From NCBI GenBank assembly GCA_039177555.1, contig JBCDFV010000036.1:1-43001 (forward strand): a stretch of 43,001 bases of DNA, given 5' to 3'. Below are positions 15,827-24,015 of the stretch, piece by piece; positions within the stretch are counted from its first letter, which is position 1, and every line of letters starts with the position of its first letter. The stretch comes from JANQGH01 sp039177555 (GTDB lineage: Bacteria; Pseudomonadota; Alphaproteobacteria; DSM-16000; Inquilinaceae). Below the pieces are notes generated by a model. It ran no database searches. It had not been told where the DNA came from and worked only from the letters and a program-made list of their open reading frames with translations. The position numbers and the translations under genes are program-made.

Positions 15827-17506
15827 TCAAGCGAGGTCCGAAAGATCGGCGTAGGCCGGGGTCCAATACTTCTCGGCCAGTTTGGCGTCCAACGCGTCTT
15901 CGCTTGTTTGAGGTGCCACGCCATCGGCCTGGGCCTGGCGCGCGACGGCTCGCGAAATCTGTCGGCTAACCGCACGGATATTGCCGATCGCGGGCAGGAG
16001 GGCCGCGCCCGGAGCTGTCAGATCGCCGGCGGAATCCGCCAGCGCCTCGGCGGCGACCATAAACATGCCGTCCGTAACCCGCGTCGCCTCGGCCGCCAGA
16101 ATGCCCAAGCCCATGGCCGGGAAGATGTAGGTGTTGTTGCTTTGGGCGATGTTATAGGTGGTCCCGTCGTGGACCACCGGCTTGAACGGGCTGCCTGTGG
16201 CGATCAAGGCCCGGCCATCCGTCCAGCGGATCAGATCTTCCGGCACTGCCTCGGACCTGGATGTCGGATTGGACAGTGGGAAGATGATCGGACGTTCGGT
16301 CTCGGCCGCCATCGCGCGCACGATCGCCTCGCTGAACAGGCCAGGCTGCCCCGAAACACCGATCAGGATGGTCGGTTTGGCGTGGGCAACGACATCCTCA
16401 AGGCCGATCTGGCCTTCCGAACCGCTCGCCCAGCCTGCGACCGCATCGCGCGGCTGGACTAGTTTCTGTTGAAATGGCATCAGGCCGGTCATCTTGTCGT
16501 GTAAGAGACCGTTTCGATCGACCATGAAGATGCGGGCCCGGGCTTCTTGATCCGGAAGACCCTCTTTGATCATGGCTGCGACGATCTGCTCTGCGATGCC
16601 GGCACCCGCCGAGCCGGCCCCAAGGAAGGCCACGCGGTGATCGCGCAGCTTGGTGCCGGTCACCTTGGCGGCGGCGATCAGCGTGCCGACCGCGACGGCG
16701 GCCGTGCCCTGAATGTCGTCGTTAAAGGTGCAGAGCTGGTCGCGATACCTGGCGAGCAGCGGCGCGGCATGGGGCTGGGCGAAGTCCTCGAACTGCAGCA
16801 GCACCTTCGGCCATTTGCGTTTGACCGCCTGCACGAAGCGGTCGACGAAATCGAAATAGTCGTCCCCGGTTACCCGTTCGTGCCGCCAGCCGATATAGAG
16901 CGGGTCCTTCAACCGCTCCTGATTGTTGGTGCCGACATCCAGCAGCATCGGCAACGTCGTCGCGGGGTGGACGCCGCCCACGGCCGTGTAGAGCGACAGC
17001 TTGCCGATCGGAATTCCCATGCCGCCGGCGCCCTGGTCGCCCAGGCCCAGAATCCGCTCGCCATCCGTCACGACGATGGCCTCGACGTTCTTGTGCGGGG
17101 CGTTGTCGAGTATCTCGTCGATGCGGTCGCGATCGGGATAGCTGATGAACAGGCCGCGCGGTTGCCGATAGATCTCGCTGAACTGCTCGCACGCCGCGCC
17201 GACCACGGGCGTATAGATCAGCGGCATGATCTCTTCGACGTAGTTGACCACCAGATTGTAGAACAGCGTTTCGTTCTGGTCCTGCAGGTTGCGCATGTAG
17301 ATATGGCGCTCGATGTCGGACTCGTTCATGTGCAGGCCGTGATAGGCCCGCACGGTCTGCTCCTCCAACGTCTCGATATGCGGCGGCAGCAGGCCTAACA
17401 GGCCGAAGCGCTTTCGCTCCGCCAAGGAAAAGGCGGTGCCCTTGTTCAGGCCTGGCTGGCGGAGCGCCTGAATGATCCGATAGTCGGACCCGGCAATCTT
17501 CGGCAT
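15827..17506 (-). CDS. maeA: Malic enzyme (NAD-type, SfcA/MaeA family)
   Basis: 559 residues, the length of the large bacterial/eukaryotic-type malic enzymes. It decarboxylates malate to pyruvate with NAD(P)+ reduction. Seen: MNESDIERHIYMRNLQDQNETLFYN at the N-terminus in family form, IYTPVVG, VVTDGERILGLGDQG (metal/substrate region), TFNDDIQGTAAV, and the dinucleotide motif FLGAGSAGAGIAEQ. LSNPTS lies near the C-terminal active site. The ATG at 17506 is fixed by AGGGAGGT five bases upstream; a longer frame starting at 17620 has no support. It is the first gene of the minus-strand group with the HPPD-like and desaturase genes (43-base gap). Supply of NAD(P)H and pyruvate, for example for lipid metabolism, is inference. 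NAD preference is inferred from the family, not shown. Confidence 0.94.
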   Translation of the reverse strand: MPKIAGSDYRIIQALRQPGLNKGTAFSLAERKRFGLLGLLPPHIETLEEQTVRAYHGLHMNESDIERHIYMRNLQDQNETLFYNLVVNYVEEIMPLIYTPVVGAACEQFSEIYRQPRGLFISYPDRDRIDEILDNAPHKNVEAIVVTDGERILGLGDQGAGGMGIPIGKLSLYTAVGGVHPATTLPMLLDVGTNNQERLKDPLYIGWRHERVTGDDYFDFVDRFVQAVKRKWPKVLLQFEDFAQPHAAPLLARYRDQLCTFNDDIQGTAAVAVGTLIAAAKVTGTKLRDHRVAFLGAGSAGAGIAEQIVAAMIKEGLPDQEARARIFMVDRNGLLHDKMTGLMPFQQKLVQPRDAVAGWASGSEGQIGLEDVVAHAKPTILIGVSGQPGLFSEAIVRAMAAETERPIIFPLSNPTSRSEAVPEDLIRWTDGRALIATGSPFKPVVHDGTTYNIAQSNNTYIFPAMGLGILAAEATRVTDGMFMVAAEALADSAGDLTAPGAALLPAIGNIRAVSRQISRAVARQAQADGVAPQTSEDALDAKLAEKYWTPAYADLSDLA

Positions 17507-17511
17507 GCGAC

Positions 17512-17519
17512 ACCTCCCT
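17512..17519 (-). promoter_or_regulatory. Shine-Dalgarno site fixing the malic enzyme start
   Basis: The minus strand reads AGGGAGGT five bases before the ATG at 17506, which excludes the 38-codon longer reading frame as the likely start. Confidence 0.8.
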
Positions 17520-17777
17520 TGCATAATGACGGCACTCCGCCCGCTGGGTGAAACGCGCTCTATCGTCGGCGTGCACACGGTGAGGTCCATCGCCTCGCCG
17601 GGCCTGAACAGTAAGCCCAACCCGATTTAGCGACTGTTTGCCTACCACAAGTTGGGCGTTCGCCTGAACGCACCTTCTTAACTTGATAGCGAATGGCTAA
17701 TCAATCATCGTTCGAAAATGGAGGGCGGTCGCCACGCATCAGCCCCCGATCCTACCGAGCAAGACCAGAGGCGCGCG

Positions 17778-18071
17778 ATGCGATTGATGATGACGATCAA
17801 GATCCCCGTCGAGCATGGCAACAAAGCGATCCAGGACGGATCGATGGCCAAGGCCTTCGCGAGTCTGTTCGAGGCCGTAAAGCCGGAAGCGACCTATTTC
17901 AGCATGCTCGACGGCTATCGGGCCGCCTACATCGTCTATGAGCTTGACGAACAGTACAAGCTGCTGGACCTCCACGAGCCGCTTTTCGCGGCCATGGGCG
18001 CGCTGATCGACGAACGCCCGGTCTTGAACTGGGACGATATGGAACGCGCCTTCGCCGAGTTGAAGAGTTAG
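17778..18071 (+). CDS. Small uncharacterised protein (DUF3303-like ferredoxin-fold candidate)
   Basis: 97 residues from the ATG at 17778, preceded by AGAGG; in-frame ATGs at 17787 and 17790 are alternatives. The likely secondary structure is a strand (MTIKIPV), a helix (AKAFASLFEAVKP), a strand (ATYFSMLDG), a strand (AAYIVYEL), a helix (EPLFAAMGALI) and a short ending (PVLNWDDMERAFAEL). This is the order of a dimeric alpha/beta-barrel or ferredoxin-like domain and resembles small DUF3303-type proteins from memory. No catalytic motif, signal peptide or membrane segment is seen. It is monocistronic, divergent from malic enzyme, with a relatively AT-rich stretch at about 17670-17725 that may hold its promoter. 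Function unknown. Confidence 0.7.
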   Translation: MRLMMTIKIPVEHGNKAIQDGSMAKAFASLFEAVKPEATYFSMLDGYRAAYIVYELDEQYKLLDLHEPLFAAMGALIDERPVLNWDDMERAFAELKS

Positions 18072-18113
18072 ACGCGCATCTTCCGAACGCGGGGGGGGCT
18101 CGGCTCCGCGCCT

Positions 18114-19511
18114 CTACTTCCGCCGGATCACCGTCATCTTGTCGATCACCATGTCTTCCATCGTGTAGGGGATGCCGCCGATGCCCAGGCCTGACTGGCG
18201 CAGGCCCGCGAACGGCATCCAGTCGACGCGAAAGGCCGAATGGTCGTTGACCATGACCGCGCTGGCGTCCAGCCGGTCGGCCATGGCCAGCGCCTTGTCG
18301 ATATCCTGCGAGAAGACGGCCGCCTGGAAGGCAAAGGGCAACGCATTGGCCTGGGCGACCGCGTCATCGATGTCGTCGAACCCGTAGACGCAGGTCACCG
18401 GCCCGAACACCTCCAAGGTCGAGACCTTCGCATCTGTGGGTGGGTCGACCAAGACGGTCGGCTGATAGACATGGTCGGACACTTGGCCACCGCCGATGGC
18501 AAGCCCGGCGCCGGCCTTCACGGCCTCGTCGACCCACGATCCAACGCGCCCCACCTCGCGCGGCGTGATCAGCGGGCCGACCTCGGTCTCGGCCAGTTCC
18601 GGGTCGCCGACAACCAGCCTGCCGACCTGGTCGGTCAGCGCCTCGACGACGCGATCTTTAGCGGCGTTGTCGACGAACAGGCGCTGAACCGACACGCAGA
18701 CTTGGCCTGCATGGTAATAGCCGCCCTTCACGATCGACGGCAGCGCCCGATCGAGATCGGCGTCGGCATGGACCACGACCGGGGCTGCGCCGCCATGCTC
18801 CAGGGCACAGCGGGTGCCGGGCGCCAGCTTTGACCGCAGGTACCAGCCCACCTTGGCCGAGCCGATAAAGGTGAAGAAGGCCACTCTTTGGTCCGTCACC
18901 AGCTTTTCAGCCGTCGGGATGTCGGTCACGACCGCTTGACACCATTCCGGCGGCAGCCCGGCGCGATGGACGGCGTCGACGAACTTCAGGCACGACAAGG
19001 GCGTCGTGTCCGCCGGCTTCACGATCACGGGGCAGCCGGTGGCGATCGCCGGCACCACCTGATGGACAATCAGGTTCAGCGGGTGGTTGAAGGCGCTGAT
19101 CGCCACGACCGGTCCAATCGGGTGCTTGCGCGTAAACGCGATCCGCCCGTCGCCGGCGGCGCTGAGGTCCATGGGCAGTTCCCTACCGCCATGATGCTCG
19201 ATCTCGCCGATCGCCAGCCTCACGCCGTTGATGGCGCGCGCGACCTCCACCCGCGCATCGGTCAGCGGCTTGCCGCCCTCCTGCGCGATCAGAGCGGCAT
19301 AAGCCTCGACCTCGCCCTCCATGTCGTCGGCCAGAGCCTGCAGGATCTCGATGCACTTATGGGCGGGCAGGGCGGCCTGTTGTCGATGCAGCGTCGCCGC
19401 CGTTTCCAGCATGCCGTTAAGCACGCCCCAATCGGTCAGCGCCACGTCGTCGATGGGCTGATCGTTATAGGCCTTCGTGACGGCCAGCCGGCCGCTCTCG
19501 TTCGTGGTCAT
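18114..19511 (-). CDS. NAD(P)-dependent aldehyde dehydrogenase
   Basis: 465 residues of the ALDH superfamily. It shows the catalytic Cys C272 in YYHAGQVCVSVQRLF, the general base E238 in ALEHGGAAPVVV, N142 in SAFNHPLN and the cofactor-side IGSAKVG. The C-terminal EVFGPVTCV and FAGLRQSGLGIGG blocks are present. It oxidises an aldehyde to the acid or CoA ester. The ATG at 19511 has GAGAGGG about six bases upstream, between the gene and the ThDP-enzyme stop only 15 bases away, so both are on one transcript. Pairing with the ThDP enzyme suggests it oxidises the aldehyde that enzyme makes by decarboxylating a 2-oxo acid; this is inference. Confidence 0.94.
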   Translation of the reverse strand: MTTNESGRLAVTKAYNDQPIDDVALTDWGVLNGMLETAATLHRQQAALPAHKCIEILQALADDMEGEVEAYAALIAQEGGKPLTDARVEVARAINGVRLAIGEIEHHGGRELPMDLSAAGDGRIAFTRKHPIGPVVAISAFNHPLNLIVHQVVPAIATGCPVIVKPADTTPLSCLKFVDAVHRAGLPPEWCQAVVTDIPTAEKLVTDQRVAFFTFIGSAKVGWYLRSKLAPGTRCALEHGGAAPVVVHADADLDRALPSIVKGGYYHAGQVCVSVQRLFVDNAAKDRVVEALTDQVGRLVVGDPELAETEVGPLITPREVGRVGSWVDEAVKAGAGLAIGGGQVSDHVYQPTVLVDPPTDAKVSTLEVFGPVTCVYGFDDIDDAVAQANALPFAFQAAVFSQDIDKALAMADRLDASAVMVNDHSAFRVDWMPFAGLRQSGLGIGGIPYTMEDMVIDKMTVIRRK

Positions 19512-19526
19512 CGTAGGCCCTCTCGG

Positions 19527-21173
19527 TCAGAGCGCGTCGACGCGGTCGCCCAGTTCGTCGATCAGGACGCGCGTGTTCTCCGAATAGTCGACCGGCACGT
19601 CGACCAGGTGCACGCCGCCTTCGGCAAAGCAGCCGTTGAAGATGCTCTCCAGGTCCTCGGTTTTGGTCACGCGATGGCCGGTGGCGCCGTAGCTGTTGGC
19701 ATAGTCGACGAAGTCCGGGTTGCCGAACTCCAGCCCCCAATCGGCGAACTTGTCGATCTTCTGCTTCCAGCGGATCATGCCGTAGCTGTCGTCACGCAGG
19801 ATCGTCACCACCAGGTTCAGGCCCAGCCGCACGGCGGTTTCCATCTCCTGCGAGTTCATCATGAAGCCGCCATCGCCGCAGATCGCCATGACCCGTTTGT
19901 CCGGGTGCAGCATCGCCGCCATCATGGCCGACGGCAAACCGGCGCCCATGGTTGCCAGCGCGTTGTCCAGCAGGACGGAGTTGGAGTGCTGGGTGCGGTA
20001 GTTGCGCGCGAACCAGATCTTATAGACACCGTTGTCCAGCGCGATGATGCCGTCGGGCGGCATGACCTTGCGGACATCGGCGACCAGGCGCTGTGGCTTG
20101 ACCGGGAACCCGGCATCGTCCGCGCCCTCGCTGATATGGCTCATCACCTCCGCCCGGGCCCTCATGAAATAGGTGAAGTCGTGCTCGGTGTCCGGGGCCA
20201 GGTCGCGGGTGTTCAGCCGTTCGAAGGTGTTGGCCAGGTCGCCGACCAGCTCAAGCTGCGGGAAATAGACGTCGTCGATTTGCGCCGGGCTGAAATTGGC
20301 GTGGATCACCTTGGTGCCGCCATGCTCCATGAAGAAGGGCGGCTTTTCGACCACGTCGTGACCGGCATTGATGATCAGGTCGGCATGGTCGATGGCCAGG
20401 TGCACATAGTCGCCGTCGGACAGCGCGGCCGTGCCGATATAGCAGTCCGGATGATCGTTGATCACGCCCTTGCCCATCTGGGTGTTGACGAACGGAATGC
20501 CGGTCTTGTCGACAAAGGCGCCCAGCGCTTCTATCACCCGCTTGCGGTTCGCCCCCGCGCCGACCAGCAGCAGCGGGTGCCGCGCCGCCCGGATCATCTC
20601 CGCCGCGGCGTCCAGCGAGCGGTAGTCGCAGCCGGGCCGGTACGGCGTGGTCGCGGGGATCAGATCGGTGTGTTCGGCCGCCTCCGCAGCGATGTCTTCC
20701 GGCAGTTCCAGATGAACCGCGCCCGGCCGCTCTTCTTGCGCCAGGCGAAAACTCTCGCGCACCAGGCTGGGGATCAGATTGGCGTTGACGATCTGCTTGG
20801 CGTATTTGGTGATCGGTCCCATCATCGAGACCACGTCGACGATCTGGAACCGGCCCTGCTTGCTGCGCTTGATCGGCTTCTGGCCGGTGATCATCACCAT
20901 CGGCATGGCGCCAAGCTGGGCGTAGGCGGCCGGCGTCACCAGATTGGTCGCGCCGGGCCCCAGGGTCGCGAGGCAAACGCCTGCCTTGCCGGTCAGCCGG
21001 CCATAGGTCGCCGCCATAAAGCCCGCACCTTGTTCGTGCCGCGTCAGCACCAGTTCGATCGACGACGTCCTGAGCGACTCAAGCAGATCGAGATTTTCCT
21101 CGCCGGGCACGCCGAAAATGTACTCCACGCCCTCATTCTCAAGGGCGCGCACGAACAGATCGGAAGCTTTCAT
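19527..21173 (-). CDS. Thiamine-diphosphate-dependent acetolactate synthase-like enzyme
   Basis: 548 residues of the ThDP decarboxylase/acetolactate synthase fold. The order is an N-terminal PYR domain (FGVPGEEN, E47 in RHEQGAGFMA, LATLGPGATNL), a central domain (LLLVGAGANRKRV) and a C-terminal PP domain with GDGGFMMN and, about 27 residues on, LRDDSYG. E47 is the conserved Glu that activates the cofactor. Start ATG at 21173 has GGAGAA four bases upstream; a TTG four codons earlier would displace that site. No small regulatory subunit gene follows, so a catabolic ThDP enzyme is more likely than a branched-chain biosynthetic synthase. It is the middle gene of a three-gene operon with the FMN protein and the aldehyde dehydrogenase. 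Confidence 0.9.
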   Translation of the reverse strand: MKASDLFVRALENEGVEYIFGVPGEENLDLLESLRTSSIELVLTRHEQGAGFMAATYGRLTGKAGVCLATLGPGATNLVTPAAYAQLGAMPMVMITGQKPIKRSKQGRFQIVDVVSMMGPITKYAKQIVNANLIPSLVRESFRLAQEERPGAVHLELPEDIAAEAAEHTDLIPATTPYRPGCDYRSLDAAAEMIRAARHPLLLVGAGANRKRVIEALGAFVDKTGIPFVNTQMGKGVINDHPDCYIGTAALSDGDYVHLAIDHADLIINAGHDVVEKPPFFMEHGGTKVIHANFSPAQIDDVYFPQLELVGDLANTFERLNTRDLAPDTEHDFTYFMRARAEVMSHISEGADDAGFPVKPQRLVADVRKVMPPDGIIALDNGVYKIWFARNYRTQHSNSVLLDNALATMGAGLPSAMMAAMLHPDKRVMAICGDGGFMMNSQEMETAVRLGLNLVVTILRDDSYGMIRWKQKIDKFADWGLEFGNPDFVDYANSYGATGHRVTKTEDLESIFNGCFAEGGVHLVDVPVDYSENTRVLIDELGDRVDAL

Positions 21174-21209
21174 CGTTTTCTCCAATACCTGTCGCGGGGG
21201 TAGGGGTTT

Positions 21210-22727
21210 TTAAGCGACTTGGTCGAGATCTAAGGTGGGGGCTTGCGGCGGAAAAAGCTCGTCCAGCGGACGCGATTTTCCGTCCGATTGCACGATGCGC
21301 ACGTGCTGCCGCTTCAACTGGCGCGGATGATCGACGCCGCAGGAATGGGCGATCAGGCCGACACCCTGGTGCATTCGGTTCACGAAGTTCATGACGCGCA
21401 CGGATTTCTCTTCCGGGTTCAGGCCGCGTTGCAGCCGGCGGTCATGGGTCGTGATGCCGGTGGGGCAGGTGTTCTTGTTGCACTTCAAGGCCTGGATACA
21501 GCCGAGCGTGAACATGAAGCCGCGGGCGGAGGCGACGAAGTCGGCCCCGGCACACAGCGCCCAGGCTACTTCGGCCGGCGTGATCAGTTTGCCCGAGGCG
21601 ATCAACCGGATGCGATCGCGCAGCCCGTAGCGACAGAGAATGTCGACCACCATCGGCAAGGACTCACGGATGGGCAGGCCGACATTGTCCATCAGGGGCA
21701 TCGGCGCGGCCCCCGTGCCGCCGTCACCGGAATCGATCGCAATGAAGTCGGGTGCGGATTCCTCGCCTCGCGCGACGATCTCTTGGCACATCTGTTCCAG
21801 CCAGCCATAGGCGCCGATCACCGACTTGAAACCGGTCGGCTTGCCGGTGATCGTGCGAATATGCGCAATCATATCCAGCAGTTGAGGCGTGGAGTTGATT
21901 TCCGGATGACGGTTCGGCGAGATCGAGTCCTGGAAGGCCGGGATGCCGCGGATCTTGGCGATTTCCTCGCTCACCTTCGCCGCAGGCAGGATGCCGCCTT
22001 TGCCGGGTTTGGCGCCCTGGGACAGTTTCAGTTCGAACATCTTGACCTCGGGGTGGGCGGCGACCTCCCCAAGCTTTTCGTCCGATAGGGAACCGTCCGG
22101 GTTGCGCACGCCGTATTTGGCCGTGCCGATCTGAAACACGATGTCGCTGCCGCCTTCCAGATGGTGGGGTGACAGCCCGCCCTCGCCGGTGTTCAGCCAG
22201 CAGCCGGCCATGGCGGCGCCCTTCGACAACGCGCGAATGGCTGGCGTCGACAGCGCGCCATAGCTCATGCCCGAGATTTGGATGATCGATTTGGTGCGGT
22301 ACGGGTTGGGCGTGTGCGGGCCGATCGTGATCTCCGACGGCTCCGAGGCATCGATGTCCAGTGTGGGGTAGGGGCAGTTCACGAAGATCGCCGTACCGAC
22401 GGGCGACAGGTTGCGGGTCGACCCGAAGGCGACAGTGTTGTCGAGCCCACGCGCGGATTTGGTGACCCATTCGCGCTCAGCCCGGTTGAACGGCATCTCT
22501 TCGCGGTCCATGGCGAAGAAGTACTGCCGGAAGAACTCGCCCAGGGTCGAGAACAGATAGCGAAAGCGGCCGACGACCGGATAGTTGCGCCGAACGGCAT
22601 CCTTCTTCTGGGTCAGGTCGGCGACGAACATCACCGCCACGCACAGGACCATGAGGCCGATGACAAAAACGAATAGCGTCGACAGAAAATTCAGGCTGGA
22701 CATCGCAAAGCCGGAAAACGCCTCCAC
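21210..22727 (-). CDS. FMN-binding glutamate synthase-family protein, membrane anchored
   Basis: 505 residues. An N-terminal hydrophobic helix (about 11-36) is followed by the FMN/glutamate-synthase central domain. Visible are FKSVIGAYGW, FIAIDSGDGGTGAAP, RLIASGKLITPAEVAWAL, and a C-x5-C-x4-C cluster (GCIQALKCNKNTCPTGI) that matches the 3Fe-4S motif of glutamate synthase. No glutaminase domain is present, so true glutamate synthase activity is unlikely. The GTG start is set by AAGGAGG five bases upstream. It is first in the operon with the ThDP enzyme and the aldehyde dehydrogenase. The stand-alone family is widespread but poorly characterised; its role with the two partners is unknown, possibly as an electron-transfer component. 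Confidence 0.9.
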   Translation of the reverse strand: MEAFSGFAMSSLNFLSTLFVFVIGLMVLCVAVMFVADLTQKKDAVRRNYPVVGRFRYLFSTLGEFFRQYFFAMDREEMPFNRAEREWVTKSARGLDNTVAFGSTRNLSPVGTAIFVNCPYPTLDIDASEPSEITIGPHTPNPYRTKSIIQISGMSYGALSTPAIRALSKGAAMAGCWLNTGEGGLSPHHLEGGSDIVFQIGTAKYGVRNPDGSLSDEKLGEVAAHPEVKMFELKLSQGAKPGKGGILPAAKVSEEIAKIRGIPAFQDSISPNRHPEINSTPQLLDMIAHIRTITGKPTGFKSVIGAYGWLEQMCQEIVARGEESAPDFIAIDSGDGGTGAAPMPLMDNVGLPIRESLPMVVDILCRYGLRDRIRLIASGKLITPAEVAWALCAGADFVASARGFMFTLGCIQALKCNKNTCPTGITTHDRRLQRGLNPEEKSVRVMNFVNRMHQGVGLIAHSCGVDHPRQLKRQHVRIVQSDGKSRPLDELFPPQAPTLDLDQVA

Positions 22728-22732
22728 GTCGG

Positions 22733-22739
22733 CCTCCTT
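22733..22739 (-). promoter_or_regulatory. Shine-Dalgarno site fixing a GTG start
   Basis: The minus strand reads AAGGAGG five bases before the GTG at 22727. The in-frame ATG at 22703 has no comparable site. Confidence 0.82.
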
Positions 22740-22767
22740 ACTTGCTTATGGCTCGGCACACGGCGTT

Positions 22768-22781
22768 GCCCGTCGACGGGC
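22768..22781. repeat. Perfect 14-bp palindrome upstream of the FMN protein gene
   Basis: GCCCGTCGACGGGC is its own reverse complement. It lies about 40 bases before the GTG start in the 177-base gap between the iron operon's last gene and the ThDP operon. It may be a repressor site, or chance in GC-rich DNA. Confidence 0.4.
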
Positions 22782-22904
22782 GGATCGCGCTTGCCATGCC
22801 GATTAGCGTTGAGTGGGTCCCGTGCTTAGATGTCGCACAGATGCCTAGGGTAACATCCAAAGCCTGATCACTTTTCCGCGCACGAAGCGTGACGGCGCCG
22901 GTCT

Positions 22905-24011
22905 CTAGAGAGCGGTCAGGTGATTGTCCCAGTGTGCGATGGGCGCGATTGGCCCGGCCAGCGGCTGAAGGTGGCCGGTTTCGAGGTAGAAGCGCCACAG
23001 ACCGCCGGTGCCGCTTGACAGCACGAACGTACCAGCCGCGCTGCCGGGGGCGATGCCGCACCCGTCGGTGATCGACACGCTGGTGCGAAAGCGCCCGTCG
23101 GTCTGCCAGAAGGTGAACAGGTTGCCGCGCGGACTGGAGACGCCGAAGCAGCCGCCGCCACGGTCAAACGCCACACTGCCGCAATAGTTGGCCATCGCTG
23201 TTTGAACGGGGTCCGGGGCGTTCAGGAATTCCAGCCCATTGCGGTCGTTGACCAGCGCGATCAAAGGGGGCGTTGCGCTCTCATCGCCTTGATACTGCAT
23301 GACGACCGCAACGGTGCCGTCGCGGCTGACGGACAGATGCCGGCTGCTCAACAGGCTAAGCGTCTGCGGCATTTCGATCCGATGGGCCAGATCGCCGGTC
23401 TGGCTGTCGATAAGGGCGAGGTTAGGCGCCATCGTAGCGAGATTGAGCGGCTCGCGACCGGTATCCGGATGGGTCAGGATACCACCATTGGCGACCACCA
23501 GTGTGCGGCCATCGGGGTGCAGCACAAGCTCATGTGGCCCGATCCCGTGGGACCGCCATTCGCCTATCCGGCGATAGCCATTCACGGCGTCGTAAACGCC
23601 GATGCGTCCATCACCGCTGTCGAACGCGTTCTCGGTGGTGAACAGGACGGCACCGTCGGCCGAGAAGCAGGCGTGACCATAGAAATGCCGATCCGGCTGG
23701 GCGGCAATCTCGTGAACTGCGCTGAGGGTCGGCATATTGATGACGGTGACGAACCGTCCGGCGCGGCGGGCGCAGAGTACCGCCGTCCTGCCATCCGGGC
23801 TGACCGCGGCGGCGTGTCCGCGCGCCGGCAGTTCGTGGGCAAGGCGGGTGCGACCCGCATCGTCGATCACCGCCGCATGATGGGTCATGCCGGCATCGGC
23901 CCCGCCGCTCATGTACCAGCCGGCGGTGTCGCTTTCGGACCCAAGGCTTGGGCGCAGGGGCAAGGAAGCAGCCGCGGCAGTCGACAGGAACGCCCGCCGC
24001 GACAGAGACAT
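22905..24011 (-). CDS. Tat-exported DUF1513 beta-propeller-like protein
   Basis: 368 residues. A twin-arginine signal (S4-R-R-A-F-L, followed by TAAAASLPL) indicates export of a folded protein to the periplasm. The mature part has repeated propeller-like blades, for example AAAVSPDGRTAVLCAR, HACFSADGAVLFTTEN, HELVLHPDGRTLVVANGG and HLSVSRDGTVAVVMQY. This matches the DUF1513 family, which habitually closes imelysin/di-heme operons. Its role in iron handling is not established; a structural or ligand-binding partner is likely. The stop of the second imelysin is only five bases upstream of its ATG, so it is in the same operon. Confidence 0.88.
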   Translation of the reverse strand: MSLSRRAFLSTAAAASLPLRPSLGSESDTAGWYMSGGADAGMTHHAAVIDDAGRTRLAHELPARGHAAAVSPDGRTAVLCARRAGRFVTVINMPTLSAVHEIAAQPDRHFYGHACFSADGAVLFTTENAFDSGDGRIGVYDAVNGYRRIGEWRSHGIGPHELVLHPDGRTLVVANGGILTHPDTGREPLNLATMAPNLALIDSQTGDLAHRIEMPQTLSLLSSRHLSVSRDGTVAVVMQYQGDESATPPLIALVNDRNGLEFLNAPDPVQTAMANYCGSVAFDRGGGCFGVSSPRGNLFTFWQTDGRFRTSVSITDGCGIAPGSAAGTFVLSSGTGGLWRFYLETGHLQPLAGPIAPIAHWDNHLTAL

Positions 24012-24015
24012 GGGC

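Noticed and set aside
18091..18098. Run of eight G
   Set aside because: It lies between two converging stops. Slippage there would not affect a gene, so no phase-variation claim is made.
18888..21203. 771-codon open frame on the plus strand
   Set aside because: It lies opposite the ThDP enzyme and aldehyde dehydrogenase, both with full motif sets. Its His/Arg/Asp-rich composition is typical of an antisense shadow.
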